A stretch of DNA of 64,000 nucleotides from Deefgea piscis (GCF_013284055.1 NZ_CP054143.1:2480001-2544000); one strand, 5' to 3'. Counted from the stretch's first letter, positions 44,664 through 53,858 are shown. Notes: a model not told the origin generated them from the letters alone. Program-made: numbers and translations.

Positions 44664-46856
44664 ATTGTAGCTTTCCGGGGTGAGAGCGGGAACTACAACC
44701 GCGACGACGGCCGTTGCCGGTGCTGCTTTATTGTAGCTTTCCGGGGTGAGAGCGGGAACTACAACTTCTTCTGTTCATTGAGTCCAACATTAGCCATTGT
44801 AGCTTTCCGGGGTGAGAGCGGGAACTACAACTTCTCTAGCAGAGAGCATTCAACTAAAACGATTGTAGCTTTCCGGGGTGAGAGCGGGAACTACAACCAA
44901 GGACGTGTCACTAGGCCAGCGTATGCAATTGTAGCTTTCCGGGGTGAGAGCGGGAACTACAACCCGTGAGCTTGGTAGGGTTAGCAACAAAGTATTGTAG
45001 CTTTCCGGGGTGAGAGCGGGAACTACAACATTCAAAGAGCAAGACGCTTTGCTGCAAATATTGTCGCTTTCCGGGGTGAGAGCGGGAACTACAACAGGTA
45101 ACGTGCCGTATAACGCATATCTGGATTGTAGCTTTCCGGGGTGAGAGCGGGAACTACAACAGGGCTTGGGTTGCGGCAAAGCGGTAGGTGATTGTAGCTT
45201 TCCGGGGTGAGAGCGGGAACTACAACGAATCGTCACAGCTTCCGTGCCAAAGCACAATTGTAGCTTTCCGGGGTGAGAGCGGGAACTACAACTCCATTAG
45301 GGCATAAGCATCTGGCGTACTTATTGTAGCTTTCCGGGGTGAGAGCGGGAACTACAACCGCGTTTGCACAAAGCAACCAATTCCGAATATTGTAGCTTTC
45401 CGGGGTGAGAGCGGGAACTACAACTTGGCGAATTAAACCAAGGCAAACACCTGAATTGTAGCTTTCCGGGGTGAGAGCGGGAACTACAACCCGGCGCACC
45501 GACTCCTCAATACCCGACCAATTGTAGCTTTCCGGGGTGAGAGCGGGAACTACAACTGCTTATGGTGCGGCCCGAGGCCATTTGGTATTGTAGCTTTCCG
45601 GGGTGAGAGCGGGAACTACAACTCATCAATCCACACACCGGCATGAGTTAGTATTGTAGCTTTCCGGGGTGAGAGCGGGAACTACAACGGGATTGCCGAC
45701 TGATAGCGAGCGCCCCTTATTGTAGCTTTCCGGGGTGAGAGCGGGAACTACAACATGGTCTGTAGTGCCGCGACTCGCGCTATTATTGTAGCTTTCCGGG
45801 GTGAGAGCGGGAACTACAACGGTGTGGGCGGTGACGTGTTTTGGGTTAAATTGTAGCTTTCCGGGGTGAGAGCGGGAACTACAACGGACCAAGCCAGCAC
45901 GGCGACCGCCTCTATTGTAGCTTTCCGGGGTGAGAGCGGGAACTACAACGGCAGCATATTAGCCCCCCGAGTAAGTGAAATTGTAGCTTTCCGGGGTGAG
46001 AGCGGGAACTACAACTACGCATGAACTCGGCCAGCTGCTCGTATTATTGTAGCTTTCCGGGGTGAGAGCGGGAACTACAACCAATCCGACATGCAGCGTG
46101 GCTTGCACTTTATTGTAGCTTTCCGGGGTGAGAGCGGGAACTACAACTCGTTTCCAGTGCTTGCCGTGACACCCCCAATTGTAGCTTTCCGGGGTGAGAG
46201 CGGGAACTACAACTGTGTGTTGATCGGCGTGATCGGGGCTGCGATTGTAGCTTTCCGGGGTGAGAGCGGGAACTACAACGGCGGCGGTGAGTTTACCCAG
46301 TGCCATTTTATTGTAGCTTTCCGGGGTGAGAGCGGGAACTACAACTTCGCGTCGGGCGATGGCTGGAATCGACAAATTGTAGCTTTCCGGGGTGAGAGCG
46401 GGAACTACAACGTAATGACCGGCACCGAGCGCCACACGTCGATTGTAGCTTTCCGGGGTGAGAGCGGGAACTACAACGTAGTACATTTCTGTGACCGTAC
46501 CCAATTTATTGTAGCTTTCCGGGGTGAGAGCGGGAACTACAACTTGACAATGGCGATTGAGGAAAAAGGTTTTATTGTAGCTTTCCGGGGTGAGAGCGGG
46601 AACTACAACAAGTGAAGTTGAAGCCTTGGTGAAATCAAAATTGTAGCTTTCCGGGGTGAGAGCGGGAACTACAACCAAGCGGATAGCACCAGCGCGAATA
46701 TCACGATTGTAGCTTTCCGGGGTGAGAGCGGGAACTACAACTCGCGGCGCGCAATTGATTCACCCGCGCATATTGTAGCTTTCCGGGGTGAGAGCGGGAA
46801 CTACAACCAGTCATGTGCATTCAAAAAGTAATCGACCAATGTAGCTTTCCGGGGTG
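44664..46856 (-). CRISPR. Type II-C CRISPR array, 33 full repeats plus a truncated one
   Basis: The 36-bp repeat reads ATTGTAGCTTTCCGGGGTGA then GAGCGGGAACTACAAC on the plus strand. There are 33 full copies from 44664 to 46807 and a 19-base truncated, altered copy at 46838-46856. Of the 33 spacers, 30 are 30 bases long; three are 29, 29 and 28. The crRNA-sense strand is minus, judged from pairing with the tracrRNA and similarity to the Neisseria repeat (GTTGTAG...CTACAAT). Each repeat therefore ends in TACAAT, a possible -10 element for transcription from every repeat. Repeat 7 (45060) has a single change (TGTAG to TGTCG). All other repeats are identical, so the array looks recently active. 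Confidence 0.98.
46838..46856. repeat. Truncated terminal CRISPR repeat
   Basis: AATGTAGCTTTCCGGGGTG matches the first 19 bases of the repeat with one change, then diverges. Degenerate terminal repeats usually mark the old end of an array, here the end away from cas2. Confidence 0.85.
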
Positions 46857-47175
46857 TTAAAGGGTTTTAAGCAGCAGCTTTATGGGCATAAAAGGTGTCT
46901 AAATAATCCCAGTCAGCTGCAATTTATATTGTTTTGTTGCATTTGTGGTCATTGCTGGCAGGAGAATTGGGTCAAGTTATATTAAATAACTGGCTGCTTG
47001 GGCTATGATTGGGGCCTTAATTTGATTAAGGTTTTTGCGGGTTGTTGTATTTTTGTTATTTGGTTTTTATCTAGATTTGGGTGGGGTTTATGCGCGTGTC
47101 GGGGCTTTTGTCGGGGCGGTGGATGCTTTTTTTAGCATAAAACAAAAGGGCTCTAGCTTTAACAGCTACAACCCC
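46857..47175. other. Right end of the island, no gene
   Basis: About 320 AT-rich bases between the array and the right attachment site. It holds the second TGTCGGGGC pair (47097-47117); otherwise nothing is recognised. Confidence 0.5.
47097..47117. repeat. Paired TGTCGGGGC boxes, right end (putative integrase arm sites)
   Basis: TGTCGGGGC at 47097-47105 and 47109-47117, the same motif, orientation and 12-base period as at 27696-27716 near the left end. Confidence 0.6.
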
Positions 47176-47236
47176 TTGATTTGATTGGTGCGCCCGACAG
47201 GAATCGAACCTGTGACCCTCAGTTTCGGAAACTGAT
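47176..47236. repeat. Right attachment site (attR), 61-bp direct repeat
   Basis: Perfect copy of 27512-27572. It overlaps the 3' half of the intact tRNA-Arg gene, so insertion of the island rebuilt a complete tRNA. Confidence 0.92.
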
Positions 47237-47262
47237 ACTCTATCCAACTGAGCTACGGGCGC
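47186..47262 (-). tRNA. tRNA-Arg (anticodon CCG)
   Basis: A 77-base gene on the minus strand including an encoded CCA. The acceptor stem GCGCCCG pairs with CGGGCGC; the D-arm is GCTCAGTTGGATAGAGT. The anticodon arm TCAGT-TTCCGAA-ACTGA shows CCG, reading the Arg codon CGG. The T-arm is CACAGGTTCGAATCCTGT. Its 3' half is duplicated at 27522-27572, the signature of island integration. Confidence 0.96.
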
Positions 47263-47414
47263 TTTGATTAGGGGAGCGATGATAACGGCTATTTGCGTTC
47301 GCGTCTAGTCAGTTGGTGAATAGTGTTTTGTTGTTTCGATGTTGTCGGTATAATTGTCAGCCATAAAGGCGATACAGCCAATTAATTTAACAATTTCAAG
47401 AAAGGGATGACAGC

Positions 47415-48161
47415 ATGAGCGGTTCCAACGCATCTGCGTCTAAAAGCGTTGTCGGAATGATTCTGGCGGCTTTAATTGGCGTACCTCTGTTTGTTTACTT
47501 GGTAATCAAGCTGTTTACTTCGGGTATGTCGATGAATATGGCAAGCTCAACGATGACCAATGAGGCCGTCGCCGCACGCTTACAACCTGTCGGCGTTGTC
47601 AAGATTGTCGATAGCACGCCGATTGGTTCTCGCTCAGGCAAGGCTGTTTATGAGGCCGTATGTATTTCCTGTCATGGCGCTGGCTTGGCTGGCGCACCTA
47701 AATTTGCTGATGCAGCAGCTTGGTCTACGCGAATTGGTCAAGGTTTTGCGACTTTGGTGAAGCATGCCGTGGTTGGGTTTAACGCGATGCCTGCGAAGGG
47801 CGGTGATCCAGCGTTAACGGATGAAGAAGTGGCGCGTGCCGTGGCCTTTATGGGTAATGCAGCGGGTGCGAAGTTTGAAGAGCCTAAAGTGGCTGCTGGT
47901 GCTGCGGCAACGATTGATCCAAACGTAAAAGGCAAAGAAATTTACGCTAGCGTTTGTATGGCTTGCCACGACACTGGTGTGGCTGGTGCGCCTAAATTTG
48001 GCGATAAAGCGGCTTGGGCACCACGTTTGAAAGACGGCGTTGATAATGCAATCGCAATTGCAACTAAGGGTTTGAATGCGATGCCACCGAAGGGCGGTTA
48101 TAGCGGTTCAGATGCTGAATTTAATGCTGCTGCCTTGTATTTGATTAATGCTTCAAAATAA
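47415..48161 (+). CDS. Di-haem cytochrome c (c5 type), membrane-anchored
   Basis: Electron-transfer protein of 248 residues. An N-terminal hydrophobic helix (MILAALIGVPLFVYLVIKLF) anchors it to the membrane facing the periplasm. Two cytochrome c domains follow: CISCH with distal Met in FNAMPAKGG, and CMACH with LNAMPPKGG. The two halves are internal duplicates (CxxCH...GAPKF.D in both). It may feed electrons to a terminal oxidase. GGGATGAC just upstream is the ribosome region. Confidence 0.93.
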   Translation: MSGSNASASKSVVGMILAALIGVPLFVYLVIKLFTSGMSMNMASSTMTNEAVAARLQPVGVVKIVDSTPIGSRSGKAVYEAVCISCHGAGLAGAPKFADAAAWSTRIGQGFATLVKHAVVGFNAMPAKGGDPALTDEEVARAVAFMGNAAGAKFEEPKVAAGAAATIDPNVKGKEIYASVCMACHDTGVAGAPKFGDKAAWAPRLKDGVDNAIAIATKGLNAMPPKGGYSGSDAEFNAAALYLINASK

Positions 48162-48179
48162 TTAATCAAACTCTGCCGA

Positions 48180-49286
48180 TCAAGCCACATCTTTTGATGT
48201 GGCTTTTTTTATGTTTTGCTCAAATGAATCACTTGTGGTGCTGGTGTAGTAGGCGAGGAGTTGTAGAGCGATGGCGTACAGCAGCGGGTTAAGGTGATTG
48301 AGTTTGTATGGCATTTGAATCGAGTTGAGGCCGTTAATTTTGGTGAGTGGGGTGTCGCTTAAAACAAAAATAGCGCAGTGATGGTGGTGAAACTGACGTA
48401 AGTCAGCCAAATTCTTTTCGGCCACACTATCCCAAGGCAGGCAGGCAATTAGAGCAATTTTTTGCGTGGCAAGGCTGGCAATGCCGTGCTTGAGTTCGCC
48501 ACAAGAGCAAGCCTCGGCCAAGCGATGCGCCATGGCTTTGAATTTGAGTGCGCCTTCGCTGGCAATAGGCGTGTAATTTTGTCGTGCGGTGATGAAAATT
48601 GCGGATGGTTGCTGCAGGCATTGCGCCCATTGTTTGAGTTGTGGCGCGAGGCTTAAAACTTGTGCGATTGCGTAAGGCAGGGCGGCAAGCTCGGCGTCGA
48701 TATCGCTGGGTATGGCTTGGTTTTGTGATTGGGCGAGGGTTTGCGTAATTAAAAATAAGCCCAGCAGTTGGGCGCAAAATGTTTTGGTGGCAATGCGGCT
48801 GTGTTGCTCGCCAACCTCCAGCACTAATTGCCATTGGGCCTGCTGCATCAGCGTGCTGTCGGCATGATGGCCGATGGCGATCGTCAAAGGGTAGTCCAGT
48901 TGTTGTGCGTATTTGAGTGCGGCTAAGGTGTCGGCGGCTTCGCCTGATTCGGCAAGGATAATCACCAGTGTGTGAGGGCGAGAGCGTAAATGTTGATAGC
49001 AAAACTCGCTGGCTAATTCAACTTGAGTGGGAAGATTTGCAAGGCTTTCAATCCAAAAGCGAGCAACTTGTGCCGCATGAAAGCTCGAGCCACTGGCGAT
49101 CAGTAACACCGCTTGGGTGTCGGCAAAGCGCTCGGGCTGTTGTAGCCAAGGCGCTAGCGTGTTGGCTTTGGCGTGTTCAATTAGATTGGCGTATAGCGCA
49201 GCTTGATCGTTAATGGCTTGCAATAGCCCGCCGCGCTCGGCTGTGTTGGAATGGGGTGAACTTAAATCGACGCTCGCGATCGGCAT
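48180..49286 (-). CDS. Stand-alone SIS-domain sugar isomerase/deaminase (GlmS C-terminal-like)
   Basis: Protein of 368 residues equal to the isomerase half of GlmS, without the glutaminase domain. It has two SIS domains: LIASGSSFHAAQVARFWIES and ILAESGEAADTLAALKYA in the first, EGALKFKAMAHRLAEACSCG then ELKHG in the second. The end IKKATSKDVA resembles the GlmS tail NLAKSVTVE. Such proteins act as glucosamine-6-phosphate deaminases (NagB-II type) or related isomerases. With a chitin-type sugar operon in the window, an amino-sugar catabolic role is likely; this is inference. Confidence 0.85.
   Translation of the reverse strand: MPIASVDLSSPHSNTAERGGLLQAINDQAALYANLIEHAKANTLAPWLQQPERFADTQAVLLIASGSSFHAAQVARFWIESLANLPTQVELASEFCYQHLRSRPHTLVIILAESGEAADTLAALKYAQQLDYPLTIAIGHHADSTLMQQAQWQLVLEVGEQHSRIATKTFCAQLLGLFLITQTLAQSQNQAIPSDIDAELAALPYAIAQVLSLAPQLKQWAQCLQQPSAIFITARQNYTPIASEGALKFKAMAHRLAEACSCGELKHGIASLATQKIALIACLPWDSVAEKNLADLRQFHHHHCAIFVLSDTPLTKINGLNSIQMPYKLNHLNPLLYAIALQLLAYYTSTTSDSFEQNIKKATSKDVA
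48183..48210 (+). terminator. Terminator of the cytochrome gene, inside the next gene's 3' end
   Basis: AGCCACATC and GATGTGGCT pair around TTTT, followed by seven T residues. The same bases encode the last residues of the convergent SIS-domain gene, whose stop is at 48180-48182. Confidence 0.88.
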
Positions 49287-49347
49287 GGTTAACTTTGCGG
49301 TGTGCTGAAGTCTTTATCTTAGTGAACGCAACGTCAATTGGCCTGTC

Positions 49348-50202
49348 TTATTGGCGATGTAAATTAATAAGTGCTTGGGTGGTGGCAGAATCTGCGGCAA
49401 ATTTTCGGGCGAATAAAGCCTTGCTGTCTCGAAGTTGGCTGATGTTTTCAGGCTTGAGTAGGAGGGGCGACCATGCGCCTTCATCCCATTCTAAATAACG
49501 CCGCGCATCGCTAGATAGCTGCTCGGCCAGTGGGCTATTCATTAAAATGGTTTGGAAAAACATCTCATCAGGGATGAGGGTGTGGCGGAAAAAATCCACC
49601 ACCTGCGGCTGCTTTGCCACAAAGTCGAGTACGGTTTGGCAGGCGGTATGGCTGAGTGTCCACCATTGCGAGCCGGCATACACTTGCGAAATTGGCGCCG
49701 GCAAAGCGCGTTCAATGCCGACTTTTCGGCTTAAGCGCTGTATTTTTTGCAGTGCTTTATTGAGGCGCGTGCCGTTGAGGGCTTCAAAGTACCATGCGCG
49801 ATAGCGGTAGGCAATGTCGAACTCTGGTGCTGGCTTGATGTCAATCAAGCCAAGGTAGGGGCTACGTGCTAAGGTTTCTTCGATGTATTGATTGCTATGA
49901 ATTGGGTAATCTTGCCCAGAGAGTAATACCCCCCAATCAAAACCATCTTTGTTAGCGGCTGCCATCAGCCTTAGACTGGCATCGACCAATGAAAACCCGC
50001 CCCAGCGGCAGGCTTGGCGTTCAATAAAGTGAATATTCTCTAGCGCCGAAAGTTGGCTTTGGAGTGCAGTGAAGATTGCATCAGGTGTATTGGCGTCGAT
50101 GTGAATATAAAACCGTGAATGCGGGGTATTAAGTTGCTGAACCAAGCGTGAAATTTGTTCGGGATGGGCGTGGGCCAGAATAAAGTAAGCAATGGTGGTC
50201 AT
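49348..50202 (-). CDS. GT14-family beta-1,6-N-acetylglucosaminyltransferase-like protein
   Basis: Glycosyltransferase of 284 residues of the core-2/I-branching enzyme family. Typical segments in order are FILAHAHPEQISRL, FYIHIDANT, RWGGFSLVDASLRLM, LLSGQDYPIHS, YAGSQWWTLS and IPDEMFFQTIL with the catalytic Glu. No signal peptide; probably cytoplasmic, acting on a surface polysaccharide or glycolipid precursor. The neighbouring SIS gene runs in the same direction 62 bases downstream. Confidence 0.88.
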   Translation of the reverse strand: MTTIAYFILAHAHPEQISRLVQQLNTPHSRFYIHIDANTPDAIFTALQSQLSALENIHFIERQACRWGGFSLVDASLRLMAAANKDGFDWGVLLSGQDYPIHSNQYIEETLARSPYLGLIDIKPAPEFDIAYRYRAWYFEALNGTRLNKALQKIQRLSRKVGIERALPAPISQVYAGSQWWTLSHTACQTVLDFVAKQPQVVDFFRHTLIPDEMFFQTILMNSPLAEQLSSDARRYLEWDEGAWSPLLLKPENISQLRDSKALFARKFAADSATTQALINLHRQ

Positions 50203-50402
50203 TTTTTACGCAAAAACACGGTTTAAAGTGTCTCTATTCTAACAGTCTTGACTTGTTGAGCGGTGCTGACGACGGTTTTGCGGCTTTAATGACTGTTTTC
50301 AGCTCGATGGCAAGGGTACAATAAGCCCCTTGCGCGAATGGGGCGGCTGACTGCGCTTATTCGTGTGTTTTTGTGAAATACTTTTATTTTGGGCTCAAAC
50401 TT

Positions 50403-50648
50403 ATGGCAAAAGCAGCAGCGAAATCGGCGAATTTACCCGATAACTTTGAACAAGGCTTGGCCGAGTTAGAGGCTCTCATTGCCCAAATGGAAGCGGGTGG
50501 ACAAGCACTCGATGCGAGTTTGTTGGCATTTAGCCGTGGTACTGAATTATTGCGCTTTTGCGAAAGCAAATTAAGCGCGGCAGAGCAGCAAGTTCGCCTC
50601 TTAGAAGGTGGAGAGCTCAAACCGATGCCAAAGATGGGGACAGAATAA
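50403..50648 (+). CDS. xseB: Exodeoxyribonuclease VII small subunit
   Basis: XseB of 81 residues, the small helical subunit of ExoVII, which degrades single-stranded DNA with XseA (not in the window). The pattern NFEQGLAELEALIAQMEAGG then LLAFSRGTELLRFCESKL is diagnostic. The ATG at 50403 is chosen over the GTG at 50373 because it gives the usual N-terminus. Its stop overlaps the ispA start (TAATG), the usual xseB-ispA-dxs order. Confidence 0.93.
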   Translation: MAKAAAKSANLPDNFEQGLAELEALIAQMEAGGQALDASLLAFSRGTELLRFCESKLSAAEQQVRLLEGGELKPMPKMGTE

Positions 50649-51553
50649 TGAGCAAAACGGTAGCGACTGATTTTAAACTCTGGATGGAAGACGTTCAGGC
50701 GCAAATGGAGCGCGCGCTATCGCGGGTATTGCCATCGAGCAATCATTTGCCCGAACGCTTGCACGACGCGATGCGTTACAGCGTGCTTGATGGCGGCAAG
50801 CGAGTGCGGCCTTTATTGGTTTTTGCTGCCGGTTCGCTGGTTGATGCGCCGGCTGAGCGCTTGCAGTATGCCGGCTGCGCCTTGGAATTTATTCATGCTT
50901 ATTCCTTAGTGCATGACGATATGCCGGCTATGGATAACGACGTGTTGCGTCGAGGTAAGCCAACAGTGCATGTGGCTTACGGTGAGGCGACTGCGCTCTT
51001 GGCGGGCGATGCTTTGCAAGCGGCGGCGTTTGAAGTGCTGGCCAATCATAGCTTGGCCGACAATCCGGCAGATCAATTACAAATGATTCGTATCTTAGCG
51101 AGCGCATCGGGTAGTTTGGGTATGTGTGGCGGGCAAGGTATTGATTTATATAGCGTTGGGCAAACGCTGACTTTGCCGCAACTCGAAATGATGCATATTT
51201 TGAAAACCGGCGCCTTGATTCGTGCGGCGGTATTGTTGGGTTCTTACTGCGGTACGCCACTCACCAGTGAGCAGCGCGAAGCGCTCGATCATTACGCCAA
51301 ATGCATTGGTCTGGCGTTTCAAGTGGTTGACGATATTTTGGATTGTGAGGCGGATTCGGCCACCTTGGGTAAAACCGCAGGTAAAGATGCCGCCAATAAT
51401 AAGCCCACCTATGTGGCTTTGCTGGGGCTAAAAGGCGCCAAAGAAAAAGCGGCCGAACTGAAAGCCTCGGCCTTGGCGTCATTAGCGCCCTTTGGGGAAA
51501 GAGCCAATATATTAAGTGCCCTTGCTGGGTATATTGTTGATAGAAAATACTAA
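50648..51553 (+). CDS. ispA: Farnesyl diphosphate synthase
   Basis: Short-chain isoprenyl diphosphate synthase of 301 residues making farnesyl diphosphate from IPP and DMAPP/GPP. The first aspartate-rich motif is [11 protein letters not shown], the second [20 protein letters not shown] binds IPP. It is translationally coupled to xseB and followed 40 bases later by dxs, so precursor supply and chain elongation are co-expressed. Confidence 0.95.
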   Translation: MSKTVATDFKLWMEDVQAQMERALSRVLPSSNHLPERLHDAMRYSVLDGGKRVRPLLVFAAGSLVDAPAERLQYAGCALEFIHAYSLVHDDMPAMDNDVLRRGKPTVHVAYGEATALLAGDALQAAAFEVLANHSLADNPADQLQMIRILASASGSLGMCGGQGIDLYSVGQTLTLPQLEMMHILKTGALIRAAVLLGSYCGTPLTSEQREALDHYAKCIGLAFQVVDDILDCEADSATLGKTAGKDAANNKPTYVALLGLKGAKEKAAELKASALASLAPFGERANILSALAGYIVDRKY

Positions 51554-51593
51554 CAGGGCTTGCAGGGGGATACCCCGGCAAAGCAAGGTACAC

Positions 51594-53468
51594 ATGAATT
51601 ATCCTTTGCTTGATACCATAGAAATACCCGCTGATTTACGCCAACTTGACCGCAAAGAATTGCCTGCGCTCGCTCAGCAATTACGTAGTTATTTGCTGGA
51701 TTCGGTGAGTCATACCGGTGGACATTTTGCCTCTAATTTAGGCGCGGTGGAGTTAACCGTTGCGCTGCATTATGTGTTTGACACCCCGCACGATCGTTTG
51801 GTGTGGGACGTTGGCCATCAAAGCTATCCGCATAAAATCCTGACTGGGCGCAAAAACCGCATGCTGACGATGCGGCAAAAAGGCGGCTTGGCAGGCTTTC
51901 CCAAGCGCGAAGAAAGCGAATACGACACGTTTGGCGTTGGGCATTCTTCAACCTCGATTGGTGCGGCGTTGGGCATGGCCGAAGCGGCGTTGATTAAAGG
52001 CGAAAAACGCAAAGCGATTGCGGTGATTGGCGACGGTTCGATGACGGCTGGGCAGGCGATTGAAGCCTTGTTTAATGCGGGTCATCGCGACGACGTCGAT
52101 TTATTGGTGATTTTAAACGACAACGAAATGTCGATTTCACCCAATGTCGGCGCGTTTAATAATTATTTAGCCAAATTATTGTCGGGTAAGTTTTACAACG
52201 GTATTCGCAATGCGTCCGGCAAAGTGCTCGATGCGGTGCCGCCGCTGAAAGAATTTGCCAAAAAAGGCGAAGAAAGCGTCAAGGGCTTTTTAACACCCGG
52301 CACTTTATTTGAGGAAATTGGCTTTAATTATATCGGCCCAATTGATGGTCATGATATGGAAACGCTGGTTGCCACCTTATCCAACATCAAGCAGCTTAAA
52401 GGCCCGCAGTTTTTGCATGTGGTGACCAAAAAAGGCAATGGTTACAAGTTGGCGGTGGCCGATCCGGTGAAGTATCACGCCGTAGCACCGTTTAATCAGC
52501 AAGATGGTGTTTGTAGCAGCAAGGTGAGTAAACCCACATTTACCCAAGTGTTTGGCGACTGGCTGTGCGATATGGCCGCGCAAGACGAGCAATTGGTGGG
52601 GATTACACCGGCAATGCGTGAAGGCTCGGGCATGGTGCGCTTTCATGCGGAATATCCAAGTCGCTATTTTGATGTGGGTATTGCTGAGCAACACGCGGTT
52701 ACTTTTGCCGCGGGTTTAGCCTGTGAGGGCTTAAAGCCGGTGGTAGCGATTTATTCGACCTTTTTGCAGCGCGCTTATGATCAATTGATTCATGATGTGG
52801 CATTGCAAAATCTAGATGTTACTTTTGCGATTGATCGCGCCGGTTTAGTCGGGGCCGATGGACCAACGCATGCCGGTAGTTTTGATTTGTCATTTATGCG
52901 CTGCATTCCAAATCTGGCGATTTTAGCGCCCGGCGATGAAAACGAATGCCGACAAATGCTCTATACCGCGTATCAATACGCTGGCCCAGCCGCCGTGCGT
53001 TATCCGCGCGGTAGTGGTTTAGGGGCGACGGTTGAGTCTGAGATGCATGCATTGCCTTGGGGCAAGGGCGAAATTCGCCGCTCGCGGCAAGACACGGCAA
53101 CAACAACGCGACGCGTGGCAATTCTGGCGTTTGGCGCTGTGCTGGAGCCTGCGCTGGCTGCCGCTGAAGCATTGGATGCAACGGTGGCCAATATGCGCTT
53201 TATTAAACCGCTCGATACCGAGTTGGTTCTGGCGCTGGCCGCTTCGCATGATCTGCTGGTAACGGTGGAAGACAACGCCATTATGGGTGGGGCGGGGAGT
53301 GCGGTATTAGAATGCTTGGCCGCGCAAGGCGTTTCTCGTGCCGTATTGCAATTGGGCTTGCCCGATAGCTATGTAGAGCATGGCGAGCAAAAACAAATTC
53401 TGGCGGACTGTGGTTTAGATGATGCCGGTATTGTTGCCAGTATTGAGCAGAGATTGGCTGTGCTGTAA
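51594..53468 (+). CDS. dxs: 1-deoxy-D-xylulose-5-phosphate synthase
   Basis: First enzyme of the MEP isoprenoid pathway, 624 residues, condensing pyruvate and glyceraldehyde 3-phosphate with thiamine diphosphate. The TPP site is [19 protein letters not shown]; the catalytic Glu is in [14 protein letters not shown]; the C-terminal transketolase domain has [12 protein letters not shown]. The ATG at 51594 with AAGG upstream is preferred over the long upstream in-frame extension. It ends the xseB-ispA-dxs operon before a strong terminator. Confidence 0.96.
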   Translation: MNYPLLDTIEIPADLRQLDRKELPALAQQLRSYLLDSVSHTGGHFASNLGAVELTVALHYVFDTPHDRLVWDVGHQSYPHKILTGRKNRMLTMRQKGGLAGFPKREESEYDTFGVGHSSTSIGAALGMAEAALIKGEKRKAIAVIGDGSMTAGQAIEALFNAGHRDDVDLLVILNDNEMSISPNVGAFNNYLAKLLSGKFYNGIRNASGKVLDAVPPLKEFAKKGEESVKGFLTPGTLFEEIGFNYIGPIDGHDMETLVATLSNIKQLKGPQFLHVVTKKGNGYKLAVADPVKYHAVAPFNQQDGVCSSKVSKPTFTQVFGDWLCDMAAQDEQLVGITPAMREGSGMVRFHAEYPSRYFDVGIAEQHAVTFAAGLACEGLKPVVAIYSTFLQRAYDQLIHDVALQNLDVTFAIDRAGLVGADGPTHAGSFDLSFMRCIPNLAILAPGDENECRQMLYTAYQYAGPAAVRYPRGSGLGATVESEMHALPWGKGEIRRSRQDTATTTRRVAILAFGAVLEPALAAAEALDATVANMRFIKPLDTELVLALAASHDLLVTVEDNAIMGGAGSAVLECLAAQGVSRAVLQLGLPDSYVEHGEQKQILADCGLDDAGIVASIEQRLAVL

Positions 53469-53496
53469 GTGTGCAAAGTTGTTGTTTGCATAAACT

Positions 53497-53520
53497 GCCG
53501 CCCCTATGGGCGGCTTTTTT
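53497..53520 (+). terminator. Terminator of the xseB-ispA-dxs operon
   Basis: GCCGCCC and GGGCGGC pair around CTAT, followed by six T residues. Confidence 0.9.
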
Positions 53521-53608
53521 ATTGTGGAAAATGCTGGTGAGGGGAGGGCTTGTGCCGTGAAATGACCTGTGGCTGAAAAAAGTACTTGGCAGTTATAAAA
53601 AATTTGAT

Positions 53609-53627
53609 GATAATGAGAATAGTTATT
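53609..53627. promoter_or_regulatory. Fur box upstream of bfd
   Basis: GATAATGAGAATAGTTATT matches the 19-bp Fur consensus GATAATGATAATCATTATC at about 15 positions. It lies 15 bases before the bfd start, so iron should repress the gene. Confidence 0.75.
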
Positions 53628-53642
53628 GATAAGGTTCTCATT

Positions 53643-53858
53643 ATGATTGTTTGTGTTTGCAACAATGTGAGTGATAAAGCGATTAATCGCGCTGTCGCGC
53701 AGCAAGGGGTTCGTACCTTTGCCCAGTTGCGACAGGTGACCGAGGTCGCTACGTGCTGCGGCAAATGTGCGCGCTGTGCCAAACAAGTTTTAAAAGCAGC
53801 ACTTGCTGAGCAGGCCGAGCAGCAGCATGTGCCGTTGTCGGGTCTGGGCTTTGCCTAA
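53643..53858 (+). CDS. bfd: Bacterioferritin-associated ferredoxin
   Basis: Small [2Fe-2S] protein of 71 residues that reduces bacterioferritin to release stored iron. Cluster ligands are in MIVCVCNN (CxC) and CCGKCARC. The ATG at 53643 gives the standard N-terminus; the upstream frame covers the Fur box and is not translated. A bacterioferritin gene is not in the window. Regulation by iron is expected from the Fur box. Confidence 0.92.
   Translation: MIVCVCNNVSDKAINRAVAQQGVRTFAQLRQVTEVATCCGKCARCAKQVLKAALAEQAEQQHVPLSGLGFA

Larger units (their letters stand above)
27512..47236. mobile_element. tRNA-Arg-integrated genomic island carrying CRISPR-Cas9
   Basis: The element of about 19.7 kb is delimited by a perfect 61-bp direct repeat (27512-27572 and 47176-47236). 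The repeat is the 3' half of tRNA-Arg(CCG) plus adjacent bases. An integrase gene begins 150 bases inside the left end. Both ends also carry a paired TGTCGGGGC motif with identical 12-base spacing. Contents: integrase, two AlpA regulators, YagK/YfjJ-type replication protein, YdaU-like protein, SRAP-umuDC, an unknown three-gene cassette, a PD-(D/E)XK protein, a serine recombinase and type II-C CRISPR-Cas. No conjugation or capsid genes are present. It resembles P4-type satellites or integrative mobilisable elements. Confidence 0.85.

Noticed and set aside
44601-46678. Several open frames with repeated FRGESGNYN or VVVPALTPESYN units
   Set aside because: They are translations of the CRISPR repeats on both strands, not repeat proteins.
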